DNA from: Nocardioides potassii
GTDB taxonomy: Bacteria > Actinomycetota > Actinomycetes > Propionibacteriales > Nocardioidaceae
Length of the DNA stretch: 64,000 nucleotides
Reading direction: 5' to 3'
Assembly: GCF_021648885.1 (NCBI RefSeq)
Contig: NZ_JAKJHZ010000007.1
Location: 1-64,000 of the forward strand
Shown: positions 25,646 to 34,195 of the stretch, in pieces
Numbering within the stretch: position 1 is the stretch's first letter
Layout: every line of letters starts with the position of its first letter
The notes under the pieces: model-generated
Seen by the model: only the letters and a program-made list of their open reading frames with translations
What the model was told of the DNA's origin: nothing
Database searches by the model: none
Position numbers and translations under genes: made by a program

Positions 25646-26590
25646 ATGGGGACGACAGCCTCCAATACGCCTGAGCTACGGGAGCTCCGACTCTTCGTGG
25701 CCGTAGCCGAGGAAGGCTCCTTCACCCGCGCCGCCGCCCGCTGCTTCGTCACCCAGCAGGCCATGTCGAAGACCATCGCCGCTCTGGAGCGACGTGTCGG
25801 GTGCGAGTTGGTGGAACGGCGCCCGCGCGGGTGTGGCCTCACCGAGGCGGGGGAACAACTCCTGACGGGGGCGTACCGAGTTCTCCAAACGGTCGACGAA
25901 CTCACCGACCCCGGCACCAGAAACACGACGTTGGAGCCGCGTCACGTCCTGCGGGTCGGGGTCCACGACGAAGGGCTGGCGGAGCTGACGCCCTACGTCC
26001 TCAGAGCGTTCGCGCAGCGGTTGCCCGAAGTGGCAATCAACTATCGGACGGTCCCCTACGACGAGCTGGAGAACGCGCTGAACGTCGGATCAGTCGACGT
26101 CTTGGTCTGCGGCCGAGCCGCTCATCGCGGCGATGGCGAGTTCGTCGGTCTCTTTGGGGATCCAGCGGTCGTGCTCGTGAGCGCGGCCAGCGACCTGGCC
26201 GAGGCGCCGACGCTGCGAGCCGAGGACATCATCGAGCAGCCCTTCGTCAGCAACGAGGTCGGGCTCGACGACACCTTCTATGGCGCCTATACCCTTGATG
26301 GGCTCCGCGGAGACCGTGCTCCGCAGCTGAAGACTGGCGTTGTCCGGACCTCCGGCGACGTCACCGCCGAAATCGCCCACCACCGCGCCGTTCTGGCCTG
26401 CGGCTCCGCGACCACGAGGTTCGCCCCCCACCCAGACGTGGTCGCGGTGCCGCTGACCGACGTGCCCGCATACGAGGTGGGTCTCGCCACCCGTCGACGC
26501 GGCGGGCTCGCGGCGGAGTTCGTGGAATGCGCCGTTAAGGTCGCCTCGAGGACACGAGACGTCGTCCCACGCGCCACACCCCCGGGGTAG
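25646..26590 (+). CDS. LysR-type transcriptional regulator
   Basis: A 314-residue protein with the N-terminal winged HTH of LysR regulators: LRELRLFVAVAEEGSFTRAA, then RCFVTQQAMSKTIAALERRV and LTEAGEQLL. A periplasmic-binding-like effector domain follows from about residue 95 (HVLRVGVHDEG). It lies just downstream of the exporter and epoxide hydrolase genes and on the same strand, and probably controls them. Confidence 0.92.
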   Translation: MGTTASNTPELRELRLFVAVAEEGSFTRAAARCFVTQQAMSKTIAALERRVGCELVERRPRGCGLTEAGEQLLTGAYRVLQTVDELTDPGTRNTTLEPRHVLRVGVHDEGLAELTPYVLRAFAQRLPEVAINYRTVPYDELENALNVGSVDVLVCGRAAHRGDGEFVGLFGDPAVVLVSAASDLAEAPTLRAEDIIEQPFVSNEVGLDDTFYGAYTLDGLRGDRAPQLKTGVVRTSGDVTAEIAHHRAVLACGSATTRFAPHPDVVAVPLTDVPAYEVGLATRRRGGLAAEFVECAVKVASRTRDVVPRATPPG

Positions 26591-26598
26591 AGGGCAGC

Positions 26599-27255
26599 AT
26601 GACCAAGGCCGGCGAACCGCGCGCCGACCGAACCACCGACGAGGGTGGACCCGACCTAGGACCTCAGGACACAATCCACTCTGTGGACAAGCCACGCGTG
26701 CACGCCACGACAGTTGGGGAGTGGCGATCCTGGTTGGAAGACCACCACGCCACCGCCACCGGCGTGTACCTGGTGTCCTGGAAGAAGCACACTGGCAAGC
26801 CCCGAGTCGAATACGAAGACGCTGTCACCGAAGCGCTCGCTGTCGGCTGGGTCGACAGCAAGCCCGCAGCGCTCGACAAGGACCGCACCATGCTGTGGTT
26901 CTCCCCTCGGAAGCCGACCAGCGCTTGGTCTGCGCCGAACAAGCACAGAATCGAACGCCTGGTGGCAGAGGGCCGTCTCACGCAGGCGGGCCAAGCCGTC
27001 ATTGACGCCGCCAAAGCCAATGGGGCGTGGACCCGGCTAGACGCCGTCGAGCGAGGCGTCGTGCCCCCCGATCTCGCCGCAGCACTCGCCGCGCACTCCG
27101 GCGCAGCAGAGCACTGGGAGACGTTCCCCCGCTCGGTTAAGCGTGGGATCCTCGAGTGGATTGTCCAAGCCAAACGACCGGAAACCCGCGAGCGCAGGGT
27201 CCGCGAGACCGCTGAACGGGCAGCTCGTGGAGAGCGCGCGAATCAGTGGCGATGA
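26599..27255 (+). CDS. YdeI/OmpD-associated family protein
   Basis: A 218-residue soluble protein. Family traits: WRSWLEDHHATATGVYLVSW, KHTGKPRVEYEDAVTEALAV, GWVDSKPAALDKDR, FSPRKPTSAWSAPNKHRIER, a helical C-terminus with TFPRSVKRGILEWIVQAKRP and the ending RARGERANQW-like segment. Members are linked to bacteriocin and peptide tolerance, but the mechanism is unclear. The N-terminal 35 residues are not conserved, so a later start is possible. It begins 8 bases after the LysR stop. Confidence 0.82.
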   Translation: MTKAGEPRADRTTDEGGPDLGPQDTIHSVDKPRVHATTVGEWRSWLEDHHATATGVYLVSWKKHTGKPRVEYEDAVTEALAVGWVDSKPAALDKDRTMLWFSPRKPTSAWSAPNKHRIERLVAEGRLTQAGQAVIDAAKANGAWTRLDAVERGVVPPDLAAALAAHSGAAEHWETFPRSVKRGILEWIVQAKRPETRERRVRETAERAARGERANQWR

Positions 27256-28282
27256 AACGCGGTCAAGAACGCGCGGCACTCCCGTGATCGCGGTTGCGGC
27301 GACTCGTCCGGACGTCTACTCGCACAACACCAGCAACTGCAGCAGGGCCGCTTACGGCCTACTCCTTACAGGTTCGGCCCCCAGTCAACAGTTTCACCGG
27401 CGTTGGACACTTTCGTTGACTCCGTCAATGCGCAGTTTGGGATATGTCCGGTGAGGCAGAGCGTAGGGGCCCTGGAAGGCGACGGAGAGGTCGCGGGTCC
27501 GGCCGTTGCGGCGCTTGACCCCGATCAGTTCGACATCGCGGGGCGGGTCGGCTCCTCCTCGCAGACGCCGTCCCGGTCGAGCAGGATCGCCATGGCGGAG
27601 TCCTGCGAGCGAGCCGGACTCACACGTTGACCCGCGCAGCTCTGCGCACCCGCTTCTGGGCCGCCCCGCATCCGTATCGAGCGGAGGCTCCTACCGCGAG
27701 CCGTGTCTTCGGTCGACCTCGGTCAAGGCAACGTACGAGACGTGGCCCGCGCCAGGCTGGGATGGGAGCTCCGGACCGTCGAACCCGCCCTCGCCGATGA
27801 GGCCCAAGTCTGCGCCACCCGTACAGCGAGCGGCGCCGCCTCACCGAGCCACTCTCTCAGCGCACCAGGTCACCTTCGACGGACCCGTCGAACCTCTGCA
27901 AACCACTTCTCGAGGTGCGAGCAGTCCTTGTCTAGCTCACTCGGACCCTGCCGCAAAGAGTGCGCGGATCTGCCGATGAGCGGTCGACCGGCTGGTGAGT
28001 TGACGCCGCAGGCAGTGTGCGGGATCTAGGATCCTGCCGGTCGAACCCAAGCCACCTGGAGTCCGCGATTGCGTCGGAGGCGAGCAACCCTGTGGTGCGA
28101 CAAGGGGGCGGCGTCGAGATCCGACCGGTGCACAGTGGAGGCCTCGTCGCGTCCGATCTAGGTTGAGCGGTGCTCGCGCTCGAACTGCCGCTGGGCGTGC
28201 GCGTCGGCGCGCGCATCTGCCGCGATCCGCTCGAGCTCATGGCGGCAGATCCGGATGCTGTTCGGACCGCATCGGGTGGCCG
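27256..28282. other. About 1 kb without an intact gene; coding relics
   Basis: No complete gene is convincing here. The minus strand at about 27430-27550 still reads as protein (ELIGVKRRNGRTRDLSVAFQ) but is interrupted. The minus strand at 28158-28260 reads RHELERIAADARADAHAQRQ to a stop with no start codon in place. Recurring words occur at 27965-27975 and 28243-28253. The segment looks like a decayed part of an accessory region. Confidence 0.55.
27965..27975 (-). repeat. Recurring 11-mer CGGCAGATCCG, inverted copy
   Basis: This is one of five exact copies in the window; the others are at 21049, 28243, 28604 and 29058 on the plus strand. The flanks agree further, giving an extended consensus on the other strand of CGGATCTGCCGCGATGAGC. 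A close variant lies at 22740-22757. All but that variant are outside confident genes. Confidence 0.7.
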
Positions 28283-28441
28283 CTACCCGCCGCCACCACC
28301 GCCGCCAGCACCGCCGTCCGACCCGTGACCGCCGTGACCTGCCTGACTGCCGGTCCTTGTTGCCTTCACCGGCCCGCGGAGGACGTTCTCGATGACAAGG
28401 CCGACGAGAAGAACGACGAGCGCGACGATGAGGTAGGTCAC
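28283..28441 (-). CDS. Small membrane protein with Gly/His-rich tail
   Basis: A 52-codon ORF from a GTG at 28441: one membrane helix (VTYLIVALVVLLVGLVIENV) and a tail ending in repeated Gly with HGGHG. The bias towards hydrophobic codons and the clean stop support it. The true start could be further upstream at a non-ATG codon. Function unknown. Confidence 0.35.
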   Translation of the reverse strand: MTYLIVALVVLLVGLVIENVLRGPVKATRTGSQAGHGGHGSDGGAGGGGGGG

Positions 28442-28633
28442 GGCGACGGCTGCCTCGGCCGCGCTGCGCCATAACGCGTGAGATTCACCTGCATCCTCCT
28501 CCAGGGTCGAACACCGAACTATGACATCGGTAGGGCTACCGCACGAGGGGACGTGGAGTGCAGCACCGCCCGACCCGACATCGGCAGTTCCGCGCCGTCA
28601 TCGCGGCAGATCCGGGACGTTAGCGTGGCATGC

Positions 28634-28660
28634 TCCTTGCGATCTGATGAGCCGCAAGGA
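28634..28660 (+). promoter_or_regulatory. Leader hairpin covering the ribosome binding site
   Basis: TCCTTGCG (28634-28641) pairs perfectly with CGCAAGGA (28653-28660), 11 bases apart. The right arm contains most of the AAGGAG ribosome binding site of the gene starting at 28668, so folding would block translation. The word CGGCAGATCCG lies 20 bases upstream (28604-28614). Confidence 0.6.
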
Positions 28661-28667
28661 GATAGCC

Positions 28668-29039
28668 ATGGCCCGTGACGACCTGGACGAGGTGAACTCG
28701 CTCCTCGCCGAGTTCGACGTGACCATGTACCGCGGGGAGGACGGCCGTTACCGCATCTGGGGTGACATCAACCGCATCCAGGACATCGTCTTCAGCCCAT
28801 GCGTCGATGCCTTCCCGCCCCAGGCGCGCAGCGACCTCGACTGGTTCTTCGCGCAGGAGGTCGACGCTCGCCTCGTTCGCAACCTGCGCGATCGTGGGGT
28901 CACGGTCCTGTACGACCCGGACGAGAAGTTGGGGCTGGAGATCCTTTGCGACGGTCCGTCTGCCTCAGACATGGATGCGGCCTTCGCCGCCACGTATGAC
29001 TGGCACCGCGTCCCGCCGGATGAGCGTGCCCCGTCGTGA
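28668..29039 (+). CDS. Hypothetical acidic protein, 123 residues
   Basis: A compact acidic protein (DDLDEVNSLLAEFDVTMYRG through a C-terminal DMDAAFAATYDWHRVPPDE) with good coding bias. The ATG at 28668 has AAGGAG 6 bases upstream, itself inside a predicted hairpin. No family is recognised. It stands alone, followed by a short terminator hairpin. Confidence 0.75.
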   Translation: MARDDLDEVNSLLAEFDVTMYRGEDGRYRIWGDINRIQDIVFSPCVDAFPPQARSDLDWFFAQEVDARLVRNLRDRGVTVLYDPDEKLGLEILCDGPSASDMDAAFAATYDWHRVPPDERAPS

Positions 29040-29050
29040 CGCTGACCATC

Positions 29051-29068
29051 CGGATCTCGGCAGATCCG
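29051..29068 (+). terminator. Short hairpin after the 123-residue gene
   Basis: CGGATCT and AGATCCG pair over 7 bp around the loop CGGC. It overlaps a copy of the recurring CGGCAGATCCG word (29058-29068), so its role may be binding rather than termination. Confidence 0.45.
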
Positions 29069-29163
29069 AATGTTCGGGGGGTAACAACGTCATCACGTGC
29101 AACAGCTAGGCCTGGCGCAGAATCCCGTCAGAGCGCTCGTCGACGAGCGCGAGCACCCGACGA

Positions 29164-30648
29164 TCAGGCCATGGTCCTGAGTTCGCTCGGGTGCGCCGCA
29201 GCGTCCACGAACTTCGTCGCTACCCACGCCACGACCAGCACCACCAGCCACGCCGCGACGACGGTGAGCAAACCTGTCTGCCACGGCACAGGCACCGGCA
29301 CTACGACGATGGTCTCGTTGGCCACGGACCCATACGACTTCGCATCACTGGTGCCGAGCACCCCCCGCGCACTGACGATGCCGGCCGCCACTGCTACGGG
29401 GAGCATGAGCACCAGCGGGATGATCGCTTCGAGCAGCAGGCCAGCACGCAGAGTGCGACGCGGCACACCGGTCGCGATGAGAGCGCTCAGGGACTTGCGC
29501 GAGGCCACCACGCTCTCACCGCACGTGACGAGCACGCCGAGCGCTGCGACGCCGAAGGCGATGAGCAGCGCGACGCGGACGGTACCGAGGATTTCGACGT
29601 AGCCAGTGTCCTCGACACTCATCACTACCCGGAGATACTCGCCGGTTCCCAGAACGAAGCCCGCAACAGTGGCTACCGACAACAGGACCGCGTTAACCCG
29701 AGACGAGGTGTACGGATTGGCAGCAAGCCGGCGCCCAGCAATCAGCAGACTGGGAATCCCCGTTCGTCTCGCGACGAACTGGCCGATTACCTGGGCGATC
29801 GACGCCGTCCCGAGCAACATCCCTACGATGGCGAGCAGGGCGAGGATGCCCACGCTAAGCGCTTGACCGGACGACTGGTCAGCAGTGATGCCGAGAATCG
29901 ACCGAGCGACGGAGAAGGTCATTAGTCCCCCGACTCCGACAACGAACGTGACGAGCGGCGCGCGCCAGGCGGCTTGACCCGTACTTCTTCTAGCGACCTC
30001 GAACGGTCCGCTCAGCACGCGCCACTGCGCGGCGTGCGCGATCGCTGCGACAGCGCACGGGATCGCGACCGCAGTCACCACGATGGCGACAGCGGGAGTA
30101 GGAACATCCAAGGGAAGCAGAGAGACCGTGCCTGTGACGGTGTCCACCCGGACTGAATCAGACCCGATCTTGGTCTCCGTCGTGTAGGTGCCCCGACCAC
30201 TTAAGAGCCGGCCCAGCGGCGCCTTGAGAGCCTGCGCTGTGATCAACCCGAGCACCGTGCCCAGAGACGACGACAAGAACGCGTCTGCTGCCACGATCCT
30301 GGTGATGTCGGATGGACTGGCGCCGGCCAACCGAAAAGCGGCCAGCCTGCGGTCTCGGTCGGGACCGCCGATCCGCGCGCACTGCGCAAGCAGCACCAGC
30401 AGCACCGACACGAACGCAACAAGCGCGGCGATCACAGCCGGACGCATGGCATCCAAGTTCAGCAGATCCGACGCGTAGGGGCCGTTGGCTGGAGAGATCG
30501 CCGCCGTGAGAAAGGCCAGCAGCAACACCCACGTGACCAAAACGGCCGCACCCCCGGTCAGGGCTCGACGAAGCGAGTCAGTCCGGGTGCCGATCATCGC
30601 CAGGCGAAACGCTGCACCCCAGGACAGGCTCGAGGAGCCCCGCATCAC
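29164..30648 (-). CDS. FtsX-like ABC transporter permease
   Basis: A 494-residue membrane protein with about eight to ten helices in two FtsX-like blocks (MMRGSSSLSWGAAFRLAMIG, RLAAFRLAGASPSDITRIVA, SLSALIATGVPRRTLRAGLL). Its ATG overlaps the stop of the ATPase gene by 4 bases, so the two form one transporter. FtsX-type permeases move lipids, lipoproteins or peptides from the membrane or signal to periplasmic enzymes rather than import solutes. A secreted Cys-containing protein is encoded just upstream in the same direction. Confidence 0.85.
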   Translation of the reverse strand: MMRGSSSLSWGAAFRLAMIGTRTDSLRRALTGGAAVLVTWVLLLAFLTAAISPANGPYASDLLNLDAMRPAVIAALVAFVSVLLVLLAQCARIGGPDRDRRLAAFRLAGASPSDITRIVAADAFLSSSLGTVLGLITAQALKAPLGRLLSGRGTYTTETKIGSDSVRVDTVTGTVSLLPLDVPTPAVAIVVTAVAIPCAVAAIAHAAQWRVLSGPFEVARRSTGQAAWRAPLVTFVVGVGGLMTFSVARSILGITADQSSGQALSVGILALLAIVGMLLGTASIAQVIGQFVARRTGIPSLLIAGRRLAANPYTSSRVNAVLLSVATVAGFVLGTGEYLRVVMSVEDTGYVEILGTVRVALLIAFGVAALGVLVTCGESVVASRKSLSALIATGVPRRTLRAGLLLEAIIPLVLMLPVAVAAGIVSARGVLGTSDAKSYGSVANETIVVVPVPVPWQTGLLTVVAAWLVVLVVAWVATKFVDAAAHPSELRTMA

Positions 30649-31316
30649 CGACTACCGACCAGAGCGCCGTCGGACATGGACACCACGCGGTCGGCTGATC
30701 GAGCAAGCTGCAAGTCGTGGGTAGCCATCAAGACTGCTGTGCCGTTTTCCCGGGCGACGCCCAGCAGCGCATCGAGCACCCTGGCGCCCGTTTGGGCATC
30801 CAAGGCCCCCGTGGGCTCGTCGGCAAAGATCGCCTTCGGCTCAGTCACGAACGCCCGGGCCAACGCGACCCGCTGCGCTTCACCACCTGACATCTGGTTG
30901 GGCGCAGACCCGGCCCTATGCGCCACGCCCAACCTCTCGAGCCACGGTCCGGCCGCCTTCTCCGCCTGCCGCTTCCCGAATCCCTGCAGCAGAAGGGGCA
31001 ACGCCACGTTCTCCAGCGCAGTCAGCTCCGCGACCAGGTTGCCGAACTGGAAAACCACACCGAGGTCCGTCAGTCGCAAGCGCGACCGCTCGCGCTCGCC
31101 CAGTTGATCTATTCGCCGGTTGTTGAACCACACCTCGCCTTGATCCGGCTTCAGAATCCCTGCCACGCACAGCAAGAGGCTCGACTTGCCCGATCCGGAG
31201 GCGCCCACGATTCCGAGCGTCTCGCCCGCTGCGCACTCGACCGAAGTCCCCGCAAGTGCGGCTGTCTGTCCGTACGCCATGTAGAGGTCGCGCGCCTGTA
31301 CAAGTGGACCCGTCAC
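30645..31316 (-). CDS. ABC transporter ATP-binding protein
   Basis: A 223-residue ATPase of the MacB/LolD type. Walker A is GIVGASGSGKSSLL near residue 40, the Q loop VVFQFGNLV, signature MSGGEAQRVALARAF, Walker B AIFADEPTGALD and switch His in ATHDLQLA. It powers the FtsX-like permease encoded next. Confidence 0.92.
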   Translation of the reverse strand: MTGPLVQARDLYMAYGQTAALAGTSVECAAGETLGIVGASGSGKSSLLLCVAGILKPDQGEVWFNNRRIDQLGERERSRLRLTDLGVVFQFGNLVAELTALENVALPLLLQGFGKRQAEKAAGPWLERLGVAHRAGSAPNQMSGGEAQRVALARAFVTEPKAIFADEPTGALDAQTGARVLDALLGVARENGTAVLMATHDLQLARSADRVVSMSDGALVGSR

Positions 31317-31340
31317 GACGTCTCCTCCGTCTCCCGAGTT

Positions 31341-31380
31341 CGCTCGGTGCGCCTGAAGTGCAAGTCAGGCGCACCGAGCG
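31341..31380 (-). terminator. 16-bp perfect hairpin between secreted protein and ABC genes
   Basis: CGCTCGGTGCGCCTGA (31341-31356) and its exact inverse (31365-31380) flank an 8-base loop. It lies 35 bases beyond the stop of the secreted-protein gene, and would end or attenuate its transcript before the ABC genes. Confidence 0.75.
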
Positions 31381-31415
31381 ACGGTGTTGCCTACCGTTTC
31401 TGCGGCACTCCGAGA

Positions 31416-31790
31416 CTAGGCGGTCCCGTACTTGAAGTCGCTGCAGTCGTTGGGGATGCCGGTCTTCACCTCACAGACCCGCACGCGGATGCTCTGACCG
31501 TCCGTCGCCGACCAGTCGATGTCCTTGCAGGTGTCGAGCGCACCGTCGTAGTAGGTCTTGGTGAGGGAACCGCCCGCGATCCCGTACTCCGCGTAGACCT
31601 GAGCCACGTTGTGCTTGCACAGGTCGATGTGCTCGCCGACCGAACGGAACCGCGCCTTGGCGTCGTGGTCGCCGCTGTTCCAGAACCAGTCAATGTCCGT
31701 GCCCTGTCCCGCTCCGGCCTGGGCCGGCGCCGGCGCAAGAACGAGGACCGATGCGATCGCTGCGAGCACCGCAAGCCCAACTCTTTTCAT
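31416..31790 (-). CDS. Secreted four-cysteine protein, 124 residues
   Basis: From the ATG at 31790 (MKRVGLAVLAAIASVLVLAP) the protein has a clear signal peptide cleaved near PAQA. The mature part of about 98 residues has four Cys (HIDLCKHN, LDTCKDI, RVRVCEVK, NDCSDF) that can form two disulfides, and ends GTA. It resembles the small secreted stress-type proteins common in actinobacteria. Function is unknown. The in-frame ORF extends upstream to 31868, but that part is not signal-like. Confidence 0.7.
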   Translation of the reverse strand: MKRVGLAVLAAIASVLVLAPAPAQAGAGQGTDIDWFWNSGDHDAKARFRSVGEHIDLCKHNVAQVYAEYGIAGGSLTKTYYDGALDTCKDIDWSATDGQSIRVRVCEVKTGIPNDCSDFKYGTA

Positions 31791-32141
31791 AACCGAATCC
31801 GATGTACTGATCGAGGGCCGCTCCCCCGAGAGGCCCACAACGTGCACCCACCCGGGATATTCTGTCAATGTTTTGTTTACAGCCAGTCTTTCGTGCTGTC
31901 CTCCTCGTGTCAGCGTGCCGGGACTTTCTTGCGTGTGTCCCTTGGCATGAGCGCCGGGAAGCGTGTAAGCCTAGCGTTGACAGTGACGGCAAGGTCCCGG
32001 TCGTGAGCGGGTGCTCATAGGCCACGTATCACCTCCCCGACGGAGAGGCTCCTTGCCCGTGGGCCGCGCATAGGCGCTCGCCGGCGCGGCGTCGTCCTCA
32101 CGCCCGTCACCGAGCAACCTTCACCGAAAGCGAGAGCGATC

Positions 32142-33668
32142 ATGACCGAGTCCACCCCTCCCCTTGAGCCACCGCCGTCTCTGGCCGTCACGCCGAACCA
32201 CGGTCCAGTTAGCTCTCGAGGGCTCGTGAATGCGCCCCGGTCGTCAACGGAGACCGGCAAGTTCGGCCGGCTGTTCCGCACGCTGCCGCCCCTGAACCTC
32301 GACGAGAGTCAGATCCGGGCGGTCGTGGCCCTGATGACCGATCCCGGCGACGCAGGGGGAGGCGGCGGCTGGGGTGGAACGCCGTCCACCGGTGACTCCG
32401 AGCTTCCCTCTGGGTACACCTACCTCTCCCAGTTCGTCGACCACGACATCACGTTCGATCCGACCTCGCTGCTGGACCAAGCCAACGACCCTGACGCGCT
32501 GGAGAACTTCCGAACTCCGCGGTTCGATCTCGACTGCCTCTACGGGCTGGGCCCGACGGCCAACCCCTGGCTGTATGACATCAACGACCCAGACAAGCTC
32601 CTCATCGGCGAGAACGCTGACGGCTTCGCGACCCCGGACCTCAGCCGCAACCAGCAGGGTCGCGCCCTGATCGGCGACCCCCGCAACGACGTACACGTCA
32701 TCATCAGCCAGCTCCACCTAGCTTTCGCCAGATTCCACAACCGGGTCGTTGATCTCGTGCGAGACGACCCCTCGCTGGTCGGCTCGATCCCGGCCACGCC
32801 CGTCGGAGGCTGGGGCACGCCGGCCACGCCCGATTCAAAGGTGACATTCGGGCAGGTCGTCACCCTCGTGCGCTGGCACTACCAGTGGATCGTGCTGACC
32901 GATCTGCTTGCACGCCTCGTCGGTCCGGACACGCACGCCGCAGTTCTGCCTTCAGACAAGAAGGGTCGCCTGAAGGCCGAGCTCGAGCTGTACAACGTCC
33001 GCCGCAAGCCATGGATGCCCGTGGAGTTCTCCGCTGCGGCGTATCGCTTCGGCCACTCGCTGGTGCGCGACAGCTACCTCCTGAACAGCACTCTCAGCCC
33101 ACTGCCAGTCTTCTCCGTGGACGGTGACAACAACCAGGTCGCAGATCTGCGAGGCCTACGCCGACTGCCGCAGGGCTGGCACATCGAGTGGTCCCGCTTC
33201 TTCGACGGCCTCCCTGAGTCGGGTGGCAACACCCAGCACGCCCGTGCCTTCGACACCAAGCTGGTCCCGTCGCTGCATCGCCTGCCGGCAAGCATCGACC
33301 GCATGAACCGATCCCTTGCGCTGCTCAACCTCACCCGCGGCGTTGCCCTCGGACTGCCCTCAGGAGAAGACGTCGCCGCTGCGGTTGCCGCGCAGATCGG
33401 CCTGGACCCGGGCGCAGTCCAGCTCGATACGGGACTGGCCCACCCCGCGCCCCTCTGGTTCTGGCTGCTGCGTGAGGCCGAGGTCAAGGCAGCGGGCAAG
33501 CACCTCGGCCCGATCGGCGGTCGCATCGTCGCCGAGGTTCTCGTCGGGCTAGCAGCTAACGACCCCTCCTCCTTCCTCAAGCACCAGCCCGACTGGAAGC
33601 CCAACCTGCCCGGCACCACACCTGGGGACTTCACGATGGCCGACGTGCTCACCACGGCCGGCGGTTAG
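32142..33668 (+). CDS. Animal-type haem peroxidase family protein
   Basis: A 508-residue protein of the peroxidase-cyclooxygenase superfamily. The distal His is in LSQFVDHDITFD (His101). Further family traits are RNDVHVIISQLHLAFARFHN, RWHYQWIVLTDLL and the proximal His in AAAYRFGHSLVRDSY (about residue 300). No signal peptide is present, so it is probably cytosolic. Bacterial members oxidise halides, phenols or lipids. It is monocistronic, and no obvious partner lies nearby. Confidence 0.9.
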   Translation: MTESTPPLEPPPSLAVTPNHGPVSSRGLVNAPRSSTETGKFGRLFRTLPPLNLDESQIRAVVALMTDPGDAGGGGGWGGTPSTGDSELPSGYTYLSQFVDHDITFDPTSLLDQANDPDALENFRTPRFDLDCLYGLGPTANPWLYDINDPDKLLIGENADGFATPDLSRNQQGRALIGDPRNDVHVIISQLHLAFARFHNRVVDLVRDDPSLVGSIPATPVGGWGTPATPDSKVTFGQVVTLVRWHYQWIVLTDLLARLVGPDTHAAVLPSDKKGRLKAELELYNVRRKPWMPVEFSAAAYRFGHSLVRDSYLLNSTLSPLPVFSVDGDNNQVADLRGLRRLPQGWHIEWSRFFDGLPESGGNTQHARAFDTKLVPSLHRLPASIDRMNRSLALLNLTRGVALGLPSGEDVAAAVAAQIGLDPGAVQLDTGLAHPAPLWFWLLREAEVKAAGKHLGPIGGRIVAEVLVGLAANDPSSFLKHQPDWKPNLPGTTPGDFTMADVLTTAGG

Positions 33669-33853
33669 GCAACCAACTCAGGAGTTGCCGACCCTCGGGC
33701 GGTTCCATCAGTCAGGTCGTTGGCGAGTCGTAGGTCGCGCATGCCCGGTGGGTCCCCTGCCGGCGACACCCCGGTACCTGAGCGAGCTCGGCCGGCCGCT
33801 ACCTTCGGCGCCGACCGAACGTCGACGTGTCGGCGACAGACGTAGGGGGATGT

Positions 33854-34195
33854 ATGACCAACTGGACACAACAACAGGTACGTGCGCTCATCGCTCACGC
33901 ACGCGCAGCAGACCCTCGGTGGTCGTGGAAGCTGGCGATGCGTCCCGAGTCCGCAGCCTTGCTCGACCTCGAGGCGGGCTTGGTGTGGTCCCCAGACCCC
34001 GCGTACGGCCCCCTAGAGGTGAAGAAGTTCGATGAGTGCGAGATTGCCACGCTAGATCTCGGCGGCGATTTCGTCCTCGCGAGTCCGCTGAACGATCAAG
34101 GCACGACGCCATCGGAAGATGTCGATATCTACTGGTTGAACTTGAAGACCGGGTTCGTGGGCGTGTGGGACGAGGACTCACTCTCCGACTTGTAA
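33854..34195 (+). CDS. Hypothetical protein, 113 residues
   Basis: From the ATG at 33854 with AGGGGG just upstream. MTNWTQQQVRALIAHARAAD is followed by a beta-rich body (VWSPDPAYGPLEVKKF, DFVLASPL, DIYWLNLKTGFVGVWDEDS). The fold could be SMI1/KNR4-like, but no signature is decisive. Codon bias is good. Confidence 0.65.
   Translation: MTNWTQQQVRALIAHARAADPRWSWKLAMRPESAALLDLEAGLVWSPDPAYGPLEVKKFDECEIATLDLGGDFVLASPLNDQGTTPSEDVDIYWLNLKTGFVGVWDEDSLSDL

Noticed and set aside
31290..31300. GCGCGCCTGTA as the missing attachment-site copy of tRNA-Arg
   Set aside because: Only 11 bp, inverted relative to the tRNA, and inside the ABC ATPase coding sequence; probably chance.
31416..31790. Lactococcin 972-type bacteriocin with its transporter
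   Set aside because: Signal peptide and ABC neighbours fit, but the mature sequence has four Cys and none of the lactococcin 972 motifs.
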